Part shown: one piece after another, positions 15,938 to 24,456 of the stretch
Layout of the letters: the number at the start of each line of letters is the position of its first letter
How positions within the stretch are numbered: the first letter of the stretch is position 1
Assembly (NCBI GenBank): GCA_017432285.1
Contig: JAFRJM010000004.1
Span: forward strand, 1-33,983
Reading direction: 5' to 3'
Source: Oscillospiraceae bacterium
Lineage (GTDB): Bacteria; Bacillota; Clostridia; Oscillospirales; Ruminococcaceae
DNA: 33,983 nucleotides
The notes under the pieces: model-generated
The model's input: the letters and a program-made list of their open reading frames with translations, nothing else
The model's database searches: none
What the model was told of the DNA's origin: nothing
Position numbers and translations under genes: made by a program

Positions 15938-16462
15938 ATGGCAGAAAACTCTCTTTGGGATAAGATACTTGGCTTATTTCGCAGCGCAGGACCGTACATC
16001 CCCACTGCATCAGTCATACGTACTCCAGCCGGCAAAGTATTGCAGCCTGTAGAAGGCACTGTGATCCCCCTGGAGGAGTTCCCTGACCCTGTAATCGCAG
16101 AAGGAGTACTTGGAAACGGCGTAGGCATCCGCCCGTCGGGAGGAGTAGTCGTAGCCCCTTGTGACTGCGTCATCACTACGGCACCTGACACCGGCCACGC
16201 AATAGGGCTGGACGCCAACGGCATGGAAATACTTATCCACATAGGAGTAGACACCTACAACATGAAAGGCGAAGGTTTCCGAGTTCTCGTTCATGTAGGC
16301 GACAAAGTGAAGCTTGGAACACCTCTCGTAAAATTTGATAGCTCCAGAATACAGTCAGCAGGTTACAACGACACTGTTGCCGTGCTACTAACAAACACCG
16401 GTGATTATGATGAAGGCAGTGTAGAGTGCGGCCTCAAGAAAGGAAGCAGTTCTGATGTTTGA
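15938..16462 (+). CDS. PTS glucose-type EIIA protein
   Basis: This 174-residue free-standing EIIA of the Crr family has APDTGHAIG with His87 and EILIHIGVDT with His101, the phosphorylated residue that passes phosphate from HPr to EIIB. It is cytoplasmic. AAAGGAG lies upstream of the ATG. It is divergent from the EIIBC operon, whose permease lacks an EIIA domain, so the two probably form one split transporter. Its 3' end overlaps the DUF4177 gene by 8 bases. Confidence 0.92.
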   Translation: MAENSLWDKILGLFRSAGPYIPTASVIRTPAGKVLQPVEGTVIPLEEFPDPVIAEGVLGNGVGIRPSGGVVVAPCDCVITTAPDTGHAIGLDANGMEILIHIGVDTYNMKGEGFRVLVHVGDKVKLGTPLVKFDSSRIQSAGYNDTVAVLLTNTGDYDEGSVECGLKKGSSSDV

Positions 16463-16673
16463 ATACTCTTACGAGCGCATCGAGGTATCTTTTTCTGGTT
16501 GGGAATTCTTTGGCAGTGCGGTCAGGGAGACAGATGACTACAAAAGGGCAATTCAGAAAAAAGCACAGGAAGGCTGGCGGTTCGTAACATGGATCCCAGT
16601 CAAGCAGAAAGCGGAAGGCATCATCACCGCTATCGACCTGGTATTCGAAAAAAAGGTAACCAATACGAACTAG
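16455..16673 (+). CDS. Small DUF4177-type protein
   Basis: This 72-residue protein has the pattern FEYSYERIEVSF, AQEGWRFVTW and a final DLVFEKK strand, which resembles DUF4177 (a small beta-alpha-beta fold of unknown function). It overlaps the EIIA gene by 8 bases in another frame, so the two are translationally coupled. A role linked to the PTS phosphorelay is possible but only inferred. A terminator follows 11 bases downstream. Confidence 0.7.
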   Translation: MFEYSYERIEVSFSGWEFFGSAVRETDDYKRAIQKKAQEGWRFVTWIPVKQKAEGIITAIDLVFEKKVTNTN

Positions 16674-16684
16674 AAATAAAAAAT

Positions 16685-16720
16685 AGCAGACTGAGGAACA
16701 TCCCCTCAGGCTGTTCTTTT
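16685..16720 (+). terminator. Intrinsic terminator after the EIIA-DUF4177 unit
   Basis: AGCAG-A-CTGAGG (16685-16696) pairs with CCTCAG-G-CTGTT (16704-16715) and is followed by CTTTT. Confidence 0.7.
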
Positions 16721-16792
16721 GTGTCCTTCTGACAAAATACTGTTGGGATTCACAAAATACGCTTTATTACTTCACAGGAGACAAACTGTTAA

Positions 16793-18334
16793 ATGGGAAA
16801 ATATGATCTGATCGTAATCGGCGCCGGGAACGGAGGGCTGATGACAGCTTGCAGAGCGGCAAATCTCGGACTGAAAGTCCTGGTAGTCGAACGGCACAAT
16901 CTTCCGGGCGGAGCAGCCACCAGTTTTGTCCGAGGCCGCTTCGAATTCGATGCTTCTCTTCATGAGATCCCGGATTTCGGAGAGGGAGAGAATCGCGGTG
17001 AGCTGGGCCGTCTTTTCGATGAGCTTGGGATCGAAGCAGAAATGTACCCAATAAAAGATGCTTTCCGCTACATTGTCGAAAAAGACGGTGTTCGAACATA
17101 TGATGTCACTTTCCCCCACGGCATAAACAAAGTCATGGCAGTGATCGCCAAGGAGTGTCCTGACGATGTCCAGGCTGTGCAGGAATTCCTTCGTCTGGCA
17201 AGTGACATCGGAAAAGGATTAGCCTATCTTGGTTCTTCAAGAGGAAAACCTGATATGAATGTTCTGATAAATGAACACTCAGATTTCATGAAACTCATGT
17301 CACTTTCCGCGGGCGATCTTTTTAGAGAGCTTGGGATGAATCAAAAATGCCAGGATATCCTGTCCGCCTATTGGCCATATCAAGGAACAGATATTGACAC
17401 CGTAGATGCCAGCCGCTACCTGATGATGGTCTCCGGGTATTTTGTTCATGGAGCTTATGTGCCAAAGATGCGCTCCCACGCCCTATCAGCTGCTATCGTT
17501 AGACGGGCCACCGAATTGGGATGCAACTTCTTATTCAACACGGAAGTCACTAAGGTCCTTACAAATAACGGCGCTGTATGTGGAGTTGAATTGGATGACG
17601 GTACGACCGTGGAAACAACAGCTATAGCTTCCAACGCTTTCCCGGAAGTCGTGTATTCTAAACTTCTGGATGACAAATCGCTCGTTCCGGAATTTGAATT
17701 AAAGAAAGCCAATGCCCGGGAATATGGCTTCCGTGCATTCAGTGTCTACCTTGGACTTGATGCACCTCCCGAGGAGATCGGGATAAAAGACTATACGATC
17801 TTCATCAGCTCTACAGCAGATTCAAGATCAATATGTGAAGAATCAAAAACACTGCACGGAAACGAGTATGCTCTGGATGTATGTTGCTTAAATATGGCAA
17901 TTCCTGACTGTACACCTGAAGGAACCACGCAGATGGTATTGACCATTTCATATACTGATGACGCCTGGGCAGATGTGACAGAAGAAAATTACATGGATAC
18001 AAAGCGTGCGGTTGCTGAACAGATGATTGACAATCTTGAACGCATAATGGGCTATAAAATACGTGAACATATCGAAGAGATTGAGATAGCCAGTCCTGTT
18101 ACCTTTGCCCGATACATGGGCTCTCCACAAGGTTCTATCTATGGCTACAGTTCACTAAAATGGGATGGCATGTCTTCAAGAACTCTTGCAGCTGGAATGG
18201 AACAAACTATACCAGGATTGTATTTTGTGGGGGGCCATGGCTCATCACTATCCGGTTACTTCCCTACCTATACGTCAGGAAATAAAGCAGCGTTCCAGAT
18301 AATGGGTTATGTGAGAGGAGGAGCAAGAAAATGA
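16793..18334 (+). CDS. Phytoene desaturase-like (CrtI family) FAD-dependent oxidoreductase
   Basis: This 513-residue protein starts with a dinucleotide-binding fold: GAGNGG at 10-15, then Glu33 in VVERHNLPGG, which binds the FAD ribose. It ends with the FAD-contacting segment PGLYFVGGHGSSLSGYFPTYTSG. This is the CrtI/retinol-saturase type of amine-oxidase-like flavoprotein, acting on C-C double bonds of hydrophobic substrates. No carotenoid genes lie nearby, so carotenoid synthesis is unlikely. Its stop overlaps the start of the next gene by 4 bases (ATGA), coupling it to an NAD(P)H-dependent iron-sulfur reductase that probably supplies or removes electrons. The substrate is unknown. Confidence 0.85.
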   Translation: MGKYDLIVIGAGNGGLMTACRAANLGLKVLVVERHNLPGGAATSFVRGRFEFDASLHEIPDFGEGENRGELGRLFDELGIEAEMYPIKDAFRYIVEKDGVRTYDVTFPHGINKVMAVIAKECPDDVQAVQEFLRLASDIGKGLAYLGSSRGKPDMNVLINEHSDFMKLMSLSAGDLFRELGMNQKCQDILSAYWPYQGTDIDTVDASRYLMMVSGYFVHGAYVPKMRSHALSAAIVRRATELGCNFLFNTEVTKVLTNNGAVCGVELDDGTTVETTAIASNAFPEVVYSKLLDDKSLVPEFELKKANAREYGFRAFSVYLGLDAPPEEIGIKDYTIFISSTADSRSICEESKTLHGNEYALDVCCLNMAIPDCTPEGTTQMVLTISYTDDAWADVTEENYMDTKRAVAEQMIDNLERIMGYKIREHIEEIEIASPVTFARYMGSPQGSIYGYSSLKWDGMSSRTLAAGMEQTIPGLYFVGGHGSSLSGYFPTYTSGNKAAFQIMGYVRGGARK

Positions 18335-19515
18335 GCAGCAAATATCTTAGCAATGTTCCTGTCGAACGGTTCATGCAGATCATACCCAGAAGAAGAGGAG
18401 TAATTGAAAAAGCTTCCAGCGAATTCCCGAGATATGAGTACAACGCCAATATACTTGCAAAAGAACTCCATCCAAAGATCCAGCATGTGATCATTAGCAA
18501 GATAGAAGATCTGTACGGTGCAAAACGCTACACACTGATCCCAGACGAAGAATCAGGGACAGAAAAGCTTGCCTATTTTAATGCAGGCCAATACATCAGT
18601 CTGCACCTGAGAATCGGAGATTCTGTTCTCACAAGACCATACTCTCTGTGTTCTTCTCCAAAGGAAGCTTTGGACGGGAAGTATCAAATTACCGTAAAGA
18701 CGATGAAAAATGGGTTTGCGTCGGAATATATCAATACTAATTTCCATGTTGGAACAAAAGTTGATATCTCTGCACCAGCTGGATTTTTCTATTACGAACC
18801 TCTCCGTGATCACAAAAATGTCCTCGGAATTGCAGGAGGCAGCGGTATAGCTCCGTTTTTGTCACTTGCAAAATCAATTGCCGACGGGACAAACGATTTT
18901 AATCTGACACTTCTTTATGGAAGCAGAACAGAAAAAGAGATCCTATTCAAGGATGAGCTTGACGATCTTGAGAAGCGCGGATGCCTCAAGGTGATCCATG
19001 TGCTATCTGACGAGGAGAAAGACGGATATCAGCATGGGTTCATAACCTCCGATCTCATCCAGAAGGAAATGCAGGACAGTTCAGTATTTGTCTGTGGCTC
19101 TCAGGGAATGTATGACTATATCCTAAAGGAAACAGAAAAACTTGGGCTTCCACGCAAACAGGTGCGTTTCGATGCCTATGGTGAATATAAACTCACAGAC
19201 CGCGACAGACAGTATACACAGACACATAAAGATAAGACCTACCAGTTGACAGTTACAATAAAGGGCAATACTGTAACTGTTCCTGCCAGGTCTGATGAAA
19301 CAATTCTTGTAGCTTTCGAAAGGGCAGGTCTGGACGCTCCGTCAGGCTGCCGCAGCGGTGAATGCGGCTGGTGCCGTTCAAAGCTCATATCCGGAGAGAT
19401 CTATGCCTCTGAAAAGGTCGAAAGAAGGCGTCAGTACGATAGACTGGCTGGATATATCCATCCTTGCTGCAGTTTCCCGTGCAGCGATTGTCAGATATCC
19501 ATAAACTGCGAATAA
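18331..19515 (+). CDS. FAD/NAD(P)-binding reductase with C-terminal [2Fe-2S] ferredoxin domain
   Basis: This 394-residue protein has a ferredoxin-NADP reductase module with the FAD motif RPYS (102-105), the nucleotide-binding GGSGIAPF (169-176) and the CGSQGMYDY segment near 255. A plant-type ferredoxin follows (Cys340, Cys345, Cys348 and Cys379 or 380). The order matches phenol-hydroxylase/CDP-6-deoxy-reductase type electron-transfer proteins. Residues 1-45 are an extra N-terminal part that I do not recognise. It overlaps the CrtI-like gene by 4 bases and so probably serves as its electron partner. A terminator follows. Confidence 0.88.
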   Translation: MSSKYLSNVPVERFMQIIPRRRGVIEKASSEFPRYEYNANILAKELHPKIQHVIISKIEDLYGAKRYTLIPDEESGTEKLAYFNAGQYISLHLRIGDSVLTRPYSLCSSPKEALDGKYQITVKTMKNGFASEYINTNFHVGTKVDISAPAGFFYYEPLRDHKNVLGIAGGSGIAPFLSLAKSIADGTNDFNLTLLYGSRTEKEILFKDELDDLEKRGCLKVIHVLSDEEKDGYQHGFITSDLIQKEMQDSSVFVCGSQGMYDYILKETEKLGLPRKQVRFDAYGEYKLTDRDRQYTQTHKDKTYQLTVTIKGNTVTVPARSDETILVAFERAGLDAPSGCRSGECGWCRSKLISGEIYASEKVERRRQYDRLAGYIHPCCSFPCSDCQISINCE

Positions 19516-19555
19516 GCAGTATTATTGTCAATAATTGCTGATACAGTTACAAACA

Positions 19556-19594
19556 AATACTTCCGGTCCGTTATTAGGGCCGGAAGTATTTTTC
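19556..19594. terminator. Bidirectional intrinsic terminator
   Basis: AATACTTCCGG-TCC pairs with GGG-CCGGAAGTATT around a short loop. T residues follow on the plus strand (TTTTTC). It lies between the convergent reductase and GNAT genes. Confidence 0.8.
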
Positions 19595-19601
19595 TTGATT
19601 A

Positions 19602-20465
19602 TTATTTCCAATAAAACGTAAAATGCTTTGTCTTTCTGAATCCTAGTCTTTCATAGAATTCCTGATCCGAGATAACATATGCTCTTTTCGCTCCAAGTTC
19701 TCTCGCTCTGTTCATCGACTCGGACAGAAGTGCTTTCGCTACCCCTTTCCTTCTCCATTTCGGTATAGTGCAGACCGGTTCAACATACGCATAGTCTGTC
19801 CCAGGGATATACCAGAGACAACAGAAAGAAACCATCTCTCCTGACTCGTCCGCTGCAGCAAGTCCAAGATGCGGATCGAGATGCTTTCGCACATCACGCG
19901 AAGGCTGATCCTCTTTCTCGAATTCAGCACGGTCATCTCCATGATCGAATCCCTGCCAGAAGAGCCACTTTAACGCTTCTTCATCCTTAACAGGATCCGG
20001 CTCAATAATCGTAAGTTCTTCAGGGATATCGGCAGCCAGCTCTTTGTCCAGTAACTTCTCCATTATCGTCTCGGTCTGCTCCGCAGCAGCAAATCCGTGC
20101 TCCTCGGCGATCCTTATCTCATCAGGAGAATCATCACAGATAGCGATACCAAGTCCTGCGTCATCGCTGAGATTCTCATAGGCATAGTCCAAGATCTCAG
20201 GGTACAGTTCCTCATATCCGGGGAGGACGCCACAGAAAGCCTCTCCGAAATACATATCATAGATAGCTGCGCCGACGACCCTGTCACTGTCAGTCCAGAG
20301 TCCTATAAATCCTATGGAAGATTTATCGAATTCGGGATGCTCATACATCCATTCGAACCGTGCCCAGTTCCAATTGATATGATCCTTACTGTTTCGGTTC
20401 AGTTCGATAAGGAACTCACATACGGCTTCGTAGTCTTCATTTTTGAAATGCCTGAATTCCGCCAT
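19602..20465 (-). CDS. Tandem GNAT-family acetyltransferase
   Basis: This 287-residue protein looks like two GNAT-type halves. The first (1-135) is divergent, and the second (about 145-287) has the acetyl-CoA motif CTIPKWRRKGVAKALLSESMNRARELGAKRAYV and the final YERLGFRKTKHFTFYWK. The acceptor is unknown. It starts 3 bases after the stop of the YgjV-like gene and closes the helicase-RecD2-YgjV-GNAT unit. Confidence 0.82.
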   Translation of the reverse strand: MAEFRHFKNEDYEAVCEFLIELNRNSKDHINWNWARFEWMYEHPEFDKSSIGFIGLWTDSDRVVGAAIYDMYFGEAFCGVLPGYEELYPEILDYAYENLSDDAGLGIAICDDSPDEIRIAEEHGFAAAEQTETIMEKLLDKELAADIPEELTIIEPDPVKDEEALKWLFWQGFDHGDDRAEFEKEDQPSRDVRKHLDPHLGLAAADESGEMVSFCCLWYIPGTDYAYVEPVCTIPKWRRKGVAKALLSESMNRARELGAKRAYVISDQEFYERLGFRKTKHFTFYWK

Positions 20466-20468
20466 GGA

Positions 20469-20978
20469 TTATTTAGTACCTCTCCACTCTTTGATAAGAG
20501 ACACAGCCGTAGTTATAGCTGTAAACATATTCGTAAAGCCGCCGACATAATTCTGAATAAAGAAATTGAAGATACTGTACATCGTCATGTTTATCGCGAA
20601 AGCAGACTTAAGCCCTTTTTCGTTGTCCTTGAACTTGAACATCGATACTGCATACTCAAAGTTTGCCACGATAGGAAGCCATCCAAGCAGGCCGCGATTA
20701 TTGAAAAGAACTCCAAGCACAACGCCAACTGCAATCAAAGCCCATTCCACAGCCTTGCTCTTTATGTCTTTCATTACTGCAAGATTCCGCAGTATGCCCG
20801 CGATATTCTGAGCTACACTGCTGTAACCCTTAAGTATCGTGGATCCAACACCGTAAAAGACCTGGCTCAATGTCTGAAACCCAAGTATCTCATTTCTCTT
20901 TTTTCTTGTTCCGCTAATCGAGTCAGTGACCATCGCGCAAAGACTGCATACGTTCCCGACTATTATCTCATTCAGCAT
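20469..20978 (-). CDS. YgjV-like small integral membrane protein
   Basis: This 169-residue protein has about four or five hydrophobic segments, including WALIAVGVVLGVLFN, GWLPIVANFEYAVSMFKF and SAFAINMTMYSIFNFFIQNYVGG. The pattern and size recall the YgjV inner-membrane family, whose function is unknown. The match is by eye and moderate. It lies 15 bases after RecD2 and 3 bases before the GNAT gene, so it is part of one transcript. Confidence 0.6.
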   Translation of the reverse strand: MLNEIIVGNVCSLCAMVTDSISGTRKKRNEILGFQTLSQVFYGVGSTILKGYSSVAQNIAGILRNLAVMKDIKSKAVEWALIAVGVVLGVLFNNRGLLGWLPIVANFEYAVSMFKFKDNEKGLKSAFAINMTMYSIFNFFIQNYVGGFTNMFTAITTAVSLIKEWRGTK

Positions 20979-20993
20979 CTGTGTTCCTCAGTT

Positions 20994-23153
20994 CTACTTC
21001 ATAGACTGCTGCAGTCTTCTCTTCAGCAGGGTGTTCCTTCTTTTTACAGTTACATTGTGAATGGCATATGCCAATGCTTTCTTTGTTCCTATTATTATCA
21101 GGACCTGTTTAGCTCTGGTCACACCTGTGTAAACCAGATTCCTCTCCAGCATAACGAAATGGCTCATCGCTATGGGCATGATCACTATCGGGTACTCGGA
21201 TCCCTGAGATTTGTGGATCGTAGTGGCATATGCGAGCACTATCTCGTCCAGTTCGGTGACATCATAAGCCACAAGCCTTCCGTCGTAATCCACTGTGAGC
21301 GTTCTGTCCTCAAGATCGATATGCATCACCGTGCCTATATCTCCGTTGAACACTTCCTTGTCATAGTCATTGCGGATCTGCATGACTTTGTCATTAGCGC
21401 GGAAGACATAGCCGCCTCTTCTCAATCCCTCTCCCTCACTGTTGAGCGCTTCCTGAAGGACCAGGTTGAGATTTGCCGCTCCTATAGGTCCGCGCTGCAT
21501 GGGCGTAAGGACCTGTATGTTGGAATAACTTAATCCGTAATGGGCAGGAAGCCTGTTTTTGACAAGATCAACGATAGTATCCGGTATCTTCTCGGTCTCT
21601 TCTTCAGGCATAAAGAAAAAATCTGTATCCCTCCCGTTTGAGAGGTCAGGCATCTGTCCCCTGTTTATCCTGTGGGCATTCATGATGATCCTGCTCTTCT
21701 GAGCCTGGCGGAATATCTTTGTTAACCTCACGACAGGTAAACAACCGGAATCTATAATGTCTCTCAGCACATTCCCCGCTCCTACGCTCGGAAGCTGATC
21801 CACGTCTCCAACGAGAATAAGCGTCATGGAATCAGGAACTGCCTTGAGGAGATTATACATAAGCATGATGTCTATCATTGAACACTCGTCCACTATGAGG
21901 ACATCGCCGACAAGCGGATTCTCCGTATTTCTCTCATACCCTTCAGGAGGCTTAGCCTCAAGCAGGCGGTGTATAGTCTTCGCCTCCATCCCGGTAGCCT
22001 CAGACAATCTCTTGGCTGCCCTTCCTGTAGGCGCTGCGAGAAGGATGTGTGCCCCACGTTCCCTGAATGCCATGATTATTCCCAGAGTAGTTGTGGTCTT
22101 GCCTGTTCCGGGGCCTCCTGTGAGAAGCATGACTTTACTGGAGAGAGCGGTCCGGATAGCCTCTATCTGATTTTCATCGTAATCTATATTCGTCCTGCGG
22201 CGGATCCGATCAAACATACTGTCATCAAAGATCGTAATCTGCCTGTCCCCGTCATATATATCGCAGAGGCGCTTTGCCGTTCCGACCTCAGAATAATAGA
22301 AAGGCGGCAGATATATTGCGGTGATGTTCTCACCGTCCCCAGTCATATAGGCTTCGGTCATAACATCCTCTTTGAGGATCATATCATCGAGAACAGGCTC
22401 AAGGAATGACTGATCCACAGTGAGCAGCTCAGCTCCTTCACTCAGCAGCATATTTCTTGTGGCAAAACAATGCCCGTCATCAGCCAACTGATTGAGAGTG
22501 TACAGCATACCGCTCCTGAGTCTGACAGGTTCCTCGTGACTGAACCCGAGTTTCTCTGCAATGGTATCTGCAGTCTTGAACCCTATTCCCCATATATCGT
22601 CTGCGAGCCTGTACGGGTTCTCCTTGACCACCTCGATGCTTCTGTCACCATATGTCTTAAATATCTTTGTGGCATGACTGGTGCTGACATCGTGTCCCTG
22701 AAGGAACAACATGATGTTCTTGACTTCCTTCTGTTCCTCCCAGCTCTGCTTTATGCGCTCTATGCGCACAGGACCGATTCCGTATACCTCAGCAAGGCGG
22801 TCCGGCTCCTCCTCTATGATCTCAAGTGTCTTATCTCCGAATTTGGCGACTATCTCATGCGCGAACTTTGGGCCGATACCTTTTATAAGGCCGCTGCCCA
22901 GATATTTTTCTATACCATAAGCAGTGGCAGGCAGCGTCTCCTCAAAAGTGCTCACAGAGAACTGCCTACCATATTTTGAATCAACTCTCCAGAACCCCTC
23001 GAGACTCAGCACACTGCCCACATGGACATCCGGCATGGTCCCGACTATCGTCACAAGGTCGCTGTATCCGTTTGCCCTGCAGCGTATGACGGCATACCCG
23101 TTTTCAGGGTTCTGATATGTGATCCGTTCTACAACGCATCTGAGATGTTCCAT
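20994..23153 (-). CDS. recD2: RecD2-type ATP-dependent DNA helicase
   Basis: This 719-residue SF1B helicase has an N-terminal OB-like and helix-hairpin-helix region (GLIKGIGPKFAHEIV, VYGIGPVRIERI, IWGIGFKTADTIA), the Walker A GGPGTGKT at 346-353, the Walker B VDECSMID, and the C-terminal TTIHKSQGSEYP motif. RecD2 acts without RecBC as a 5'-3' helicase in repair and mutation avoidance. The length fits the family. It lies 15 bases after the small SF1 ATPase gene. Confidence 0.95.
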   Translation of the reverse strand: MEHLRCVVERITYQNPENGYAVIRCRANGYSDLVTIVGTMPDVHVGSVLSLEGFWRVDSKYGRQFSVSTFEETLPATAYGIEKYLGSGLIKGIGPKFAHEIVAKFGDKTLEIIEEEPDRLAEVYGIGPVRIERIKQSWEEQKEVKNIMLFLQGHDVSTSHATKIFKTYGDRSIEVVKENPYRLADDIWGIGFKTADTIAEKLGFSHEEPVRLRSGMLYTLNQLADDGHCFATRNMLLSEGAELLTVDQSFLEPVLDDMILKEDVMTEAYMTGDGENITAIYLPPFYYSEVGTAKRLCDIYDGDRQITIFDDSMFDRIRRRTNIDYDENQIEAIRTALSSKVMLLTGGPGTGKTTTTLGIIMAFRERGAHILLAAPTGRAAKRLSEATGMEAKTIHRLLEAKPPEGYERNTENPLVGDVLIVDECSMIDIMLMYNLLKAVPDSMTLILVGDVDQLPSVGAGNVLRDIIDSGCLPVVRLTKIFRQAQKSRIIMNAHRINRGQMPDLSNGRDTDFFFMPEEETEKIPDTIVDLVKNRLPAHYGLSYSNIQVLTPMQRGPIGAANLNLVLQEALNSEGEGLRRGGYVFRANDKVMQIRNDYDKEVFNGDIGTVMHIDLEDRTLTVDYDGRLVAYDVTELDEIVLAYATTIHKSQGSEYPIVIMPIAMSHFVMLERNLVYTGVTRAKQVLIIIGTKKALAYAIHNVTVKRRNTLLKRRLQQSMK

Positions 23154-23168
23154 CTACTGCTCCGACAA

Positions 23169-24347
23169 TTAGTAGACCGATTTGTATTTGCTTTCGCTGC
23201 CCTGCAAAGGAGTCAGCGTATCTATCCATTTGGTGCTGTCCGCATTCTCCCCCGCTACTTTAAACAGGAATAGAGCCTTCCTTGCCCTGGAAGTCGCTAT
23301 ATGCATCCTTGCCATGTCTGACGCATAGTCTCCCGACGTGTTCACCCTGGTGATCTGAGGAAGGATGACAACGTCGAACTCCAGGCCTTTGGCAGTCCCA
23401 TATGTAATTATCTTGACTTCGTCTCTCTCGAAATCGAAGTCACGGTATGTATGCGGTTCATACAACTGGACATGCGCCTTGCCATCAAGACGCTTCTTCA
23501 TTATCTCGTACAGTTTCTTCGCAGGTCTGGTATCTAGGATGATACCGACAGATCTGTAATTAAACGCACGGATGACCTCCAGCATCTTATTGACCTGATC
23601 CTCGTAGCTTGCGCACGTGATCACAGCAGGGATCTGTCCTGATTCCTCACCGGGGGCCACATCCTGCTTGGCTCTGTATATATCTGAAAACTCAGTTATC
23701 TCCCTGGTGGATCTGAAATTTGTTCCAAGATGATAGGATGCTGCATCAAGAACATAAGCTGCAACACTTCCGGACGTCTTGCTCTTCTCTATTGCCTGCT
23801 GCGGATCCATGAACACCATAACTGTGGATGCCAGGGATCTCAGGCAGCGCAGGAGCGGAACCGGGAAGTCCTGTCCCTCATCCACGATTATCTGATCGTA
23901 TATTCTGCCAAGAGACATTAGTTCCTTCTCTATCTGCTCCCAGTCAGGTTCCGACGTGCCTGTTGCGGGATAACCTTTTCCGAATCTCTGCCAGTACAGG
24001 CTGTTGAGCCAGCTGAGATAAGTGGACACCGTGTAATCCGAATTGAATTCATGGTAATCCTTGGTTCCGTCTGCATTAAGGGTATAGAATTCGACAGTCT
24101 CCCAGTTGTTCTTTGGCTGGGAATTCTGGATAAAACGCATGAGAGGTCTGCTAAACACAAGCACCAGCGTACTGTATCCCTCAGTGACTAGCATCTCTGC
24201 CCTCTGCACAGCGAGAGTGGTCTTGCCCGTACCTGGACCGCCCTCAACGACAACGTTCCTGTCGAAAGGTTGATCCATGACCGTTCTCTGTTCACCGCTG
24301 AGCTGTTTGAGCTCCAGATGTTTCAGTTTGTATCCGGTATCCTGCAT
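23169..24347 (-). CDS. Small SF1 helicase-like ATPase (UvrD/RecD-type ATP-binding)
   Basis: This 392-residue protein has the Walker A GGPGTGKT at 36-43, the Walker B/motif II IIVDEGQDFP, the motif III-like TVMVFMDPQQAI, the motif IV-like NFRSTREI and the motif VI-like HIATSRARKALFLF. It has motor domains only, with few accessory insertions, and is much shorter than UvrD. It is the first gene of the unit that continues into recD2. It may load or regulate RecD2, or act on RNA; both ideas are inference. Confidence 0.82.
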   Translation of the reverse strand: MQDTGYKLKHLELKQLSGEQRTVMDQPFDRNVVVEGGPGTGKTTLAVQRAEMLVTEGYSTLVLVFSRPLMRFIQNSQPKNNWETVEFYTLNADGTKDYHEFNSDYTVSTYLSWLNSLYWQRFGKGYPATGTSEPDWEQIEKELMSLGRIYDQIIVDEGQDFPVPLLRCLRSLASTVMVFMDPQQAIEKSKTSGSVAAYVLDAASYHLGTNFRSTREITEFSDIYRAKQDVAPGEESGQIPAVITCASYEDQVNKMLEVIRAFNYRSVGIILDTRPAKKLYEIMKKRLDGKAHVQLYEPHTYRDFDFERDEVKIITYGTAKGLEFDVVILPQITRVNTSGDYASDMARMHIATSRARKALFLFKVAGENADSTKWIDTLTPLQGSESKYKSVY

Positions 24348-24414
24348 CTCTACTCCATCTTCCGCATATTTTCCTAACTATATTCTACCATGCTTTTTCG
24401 TCATTATGGCAAAG

Positions 24415-24440
24415 AAAAAGACGGACTTAACGTCCGTCTT
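24415..24440 (-). terminator. Intrinsic terminator of the unassigned 227-residue gene
   Basis: AAGACGGAC (24418-24426) and GTCCGTCTT (24432-24440) form a perfect 9-bp stem. On the minus strand it is followed by TTTCTTTG, and it separates the 24457-25140 gene from the helicase unit downstream. Confidence 0.8.
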
Positions 24441-24456
24441 AAACTCAAAACAAATA

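Noticed and set aside
20097-21533. A 478-codon plus-strand frame
   Set aside because: It is antisense to the GNAT, YgjV-like and RecD2 genes, and the product is low-complexity, Cys/His/Tyr-rich sequence with no domain. It is a shadow of the real genes.
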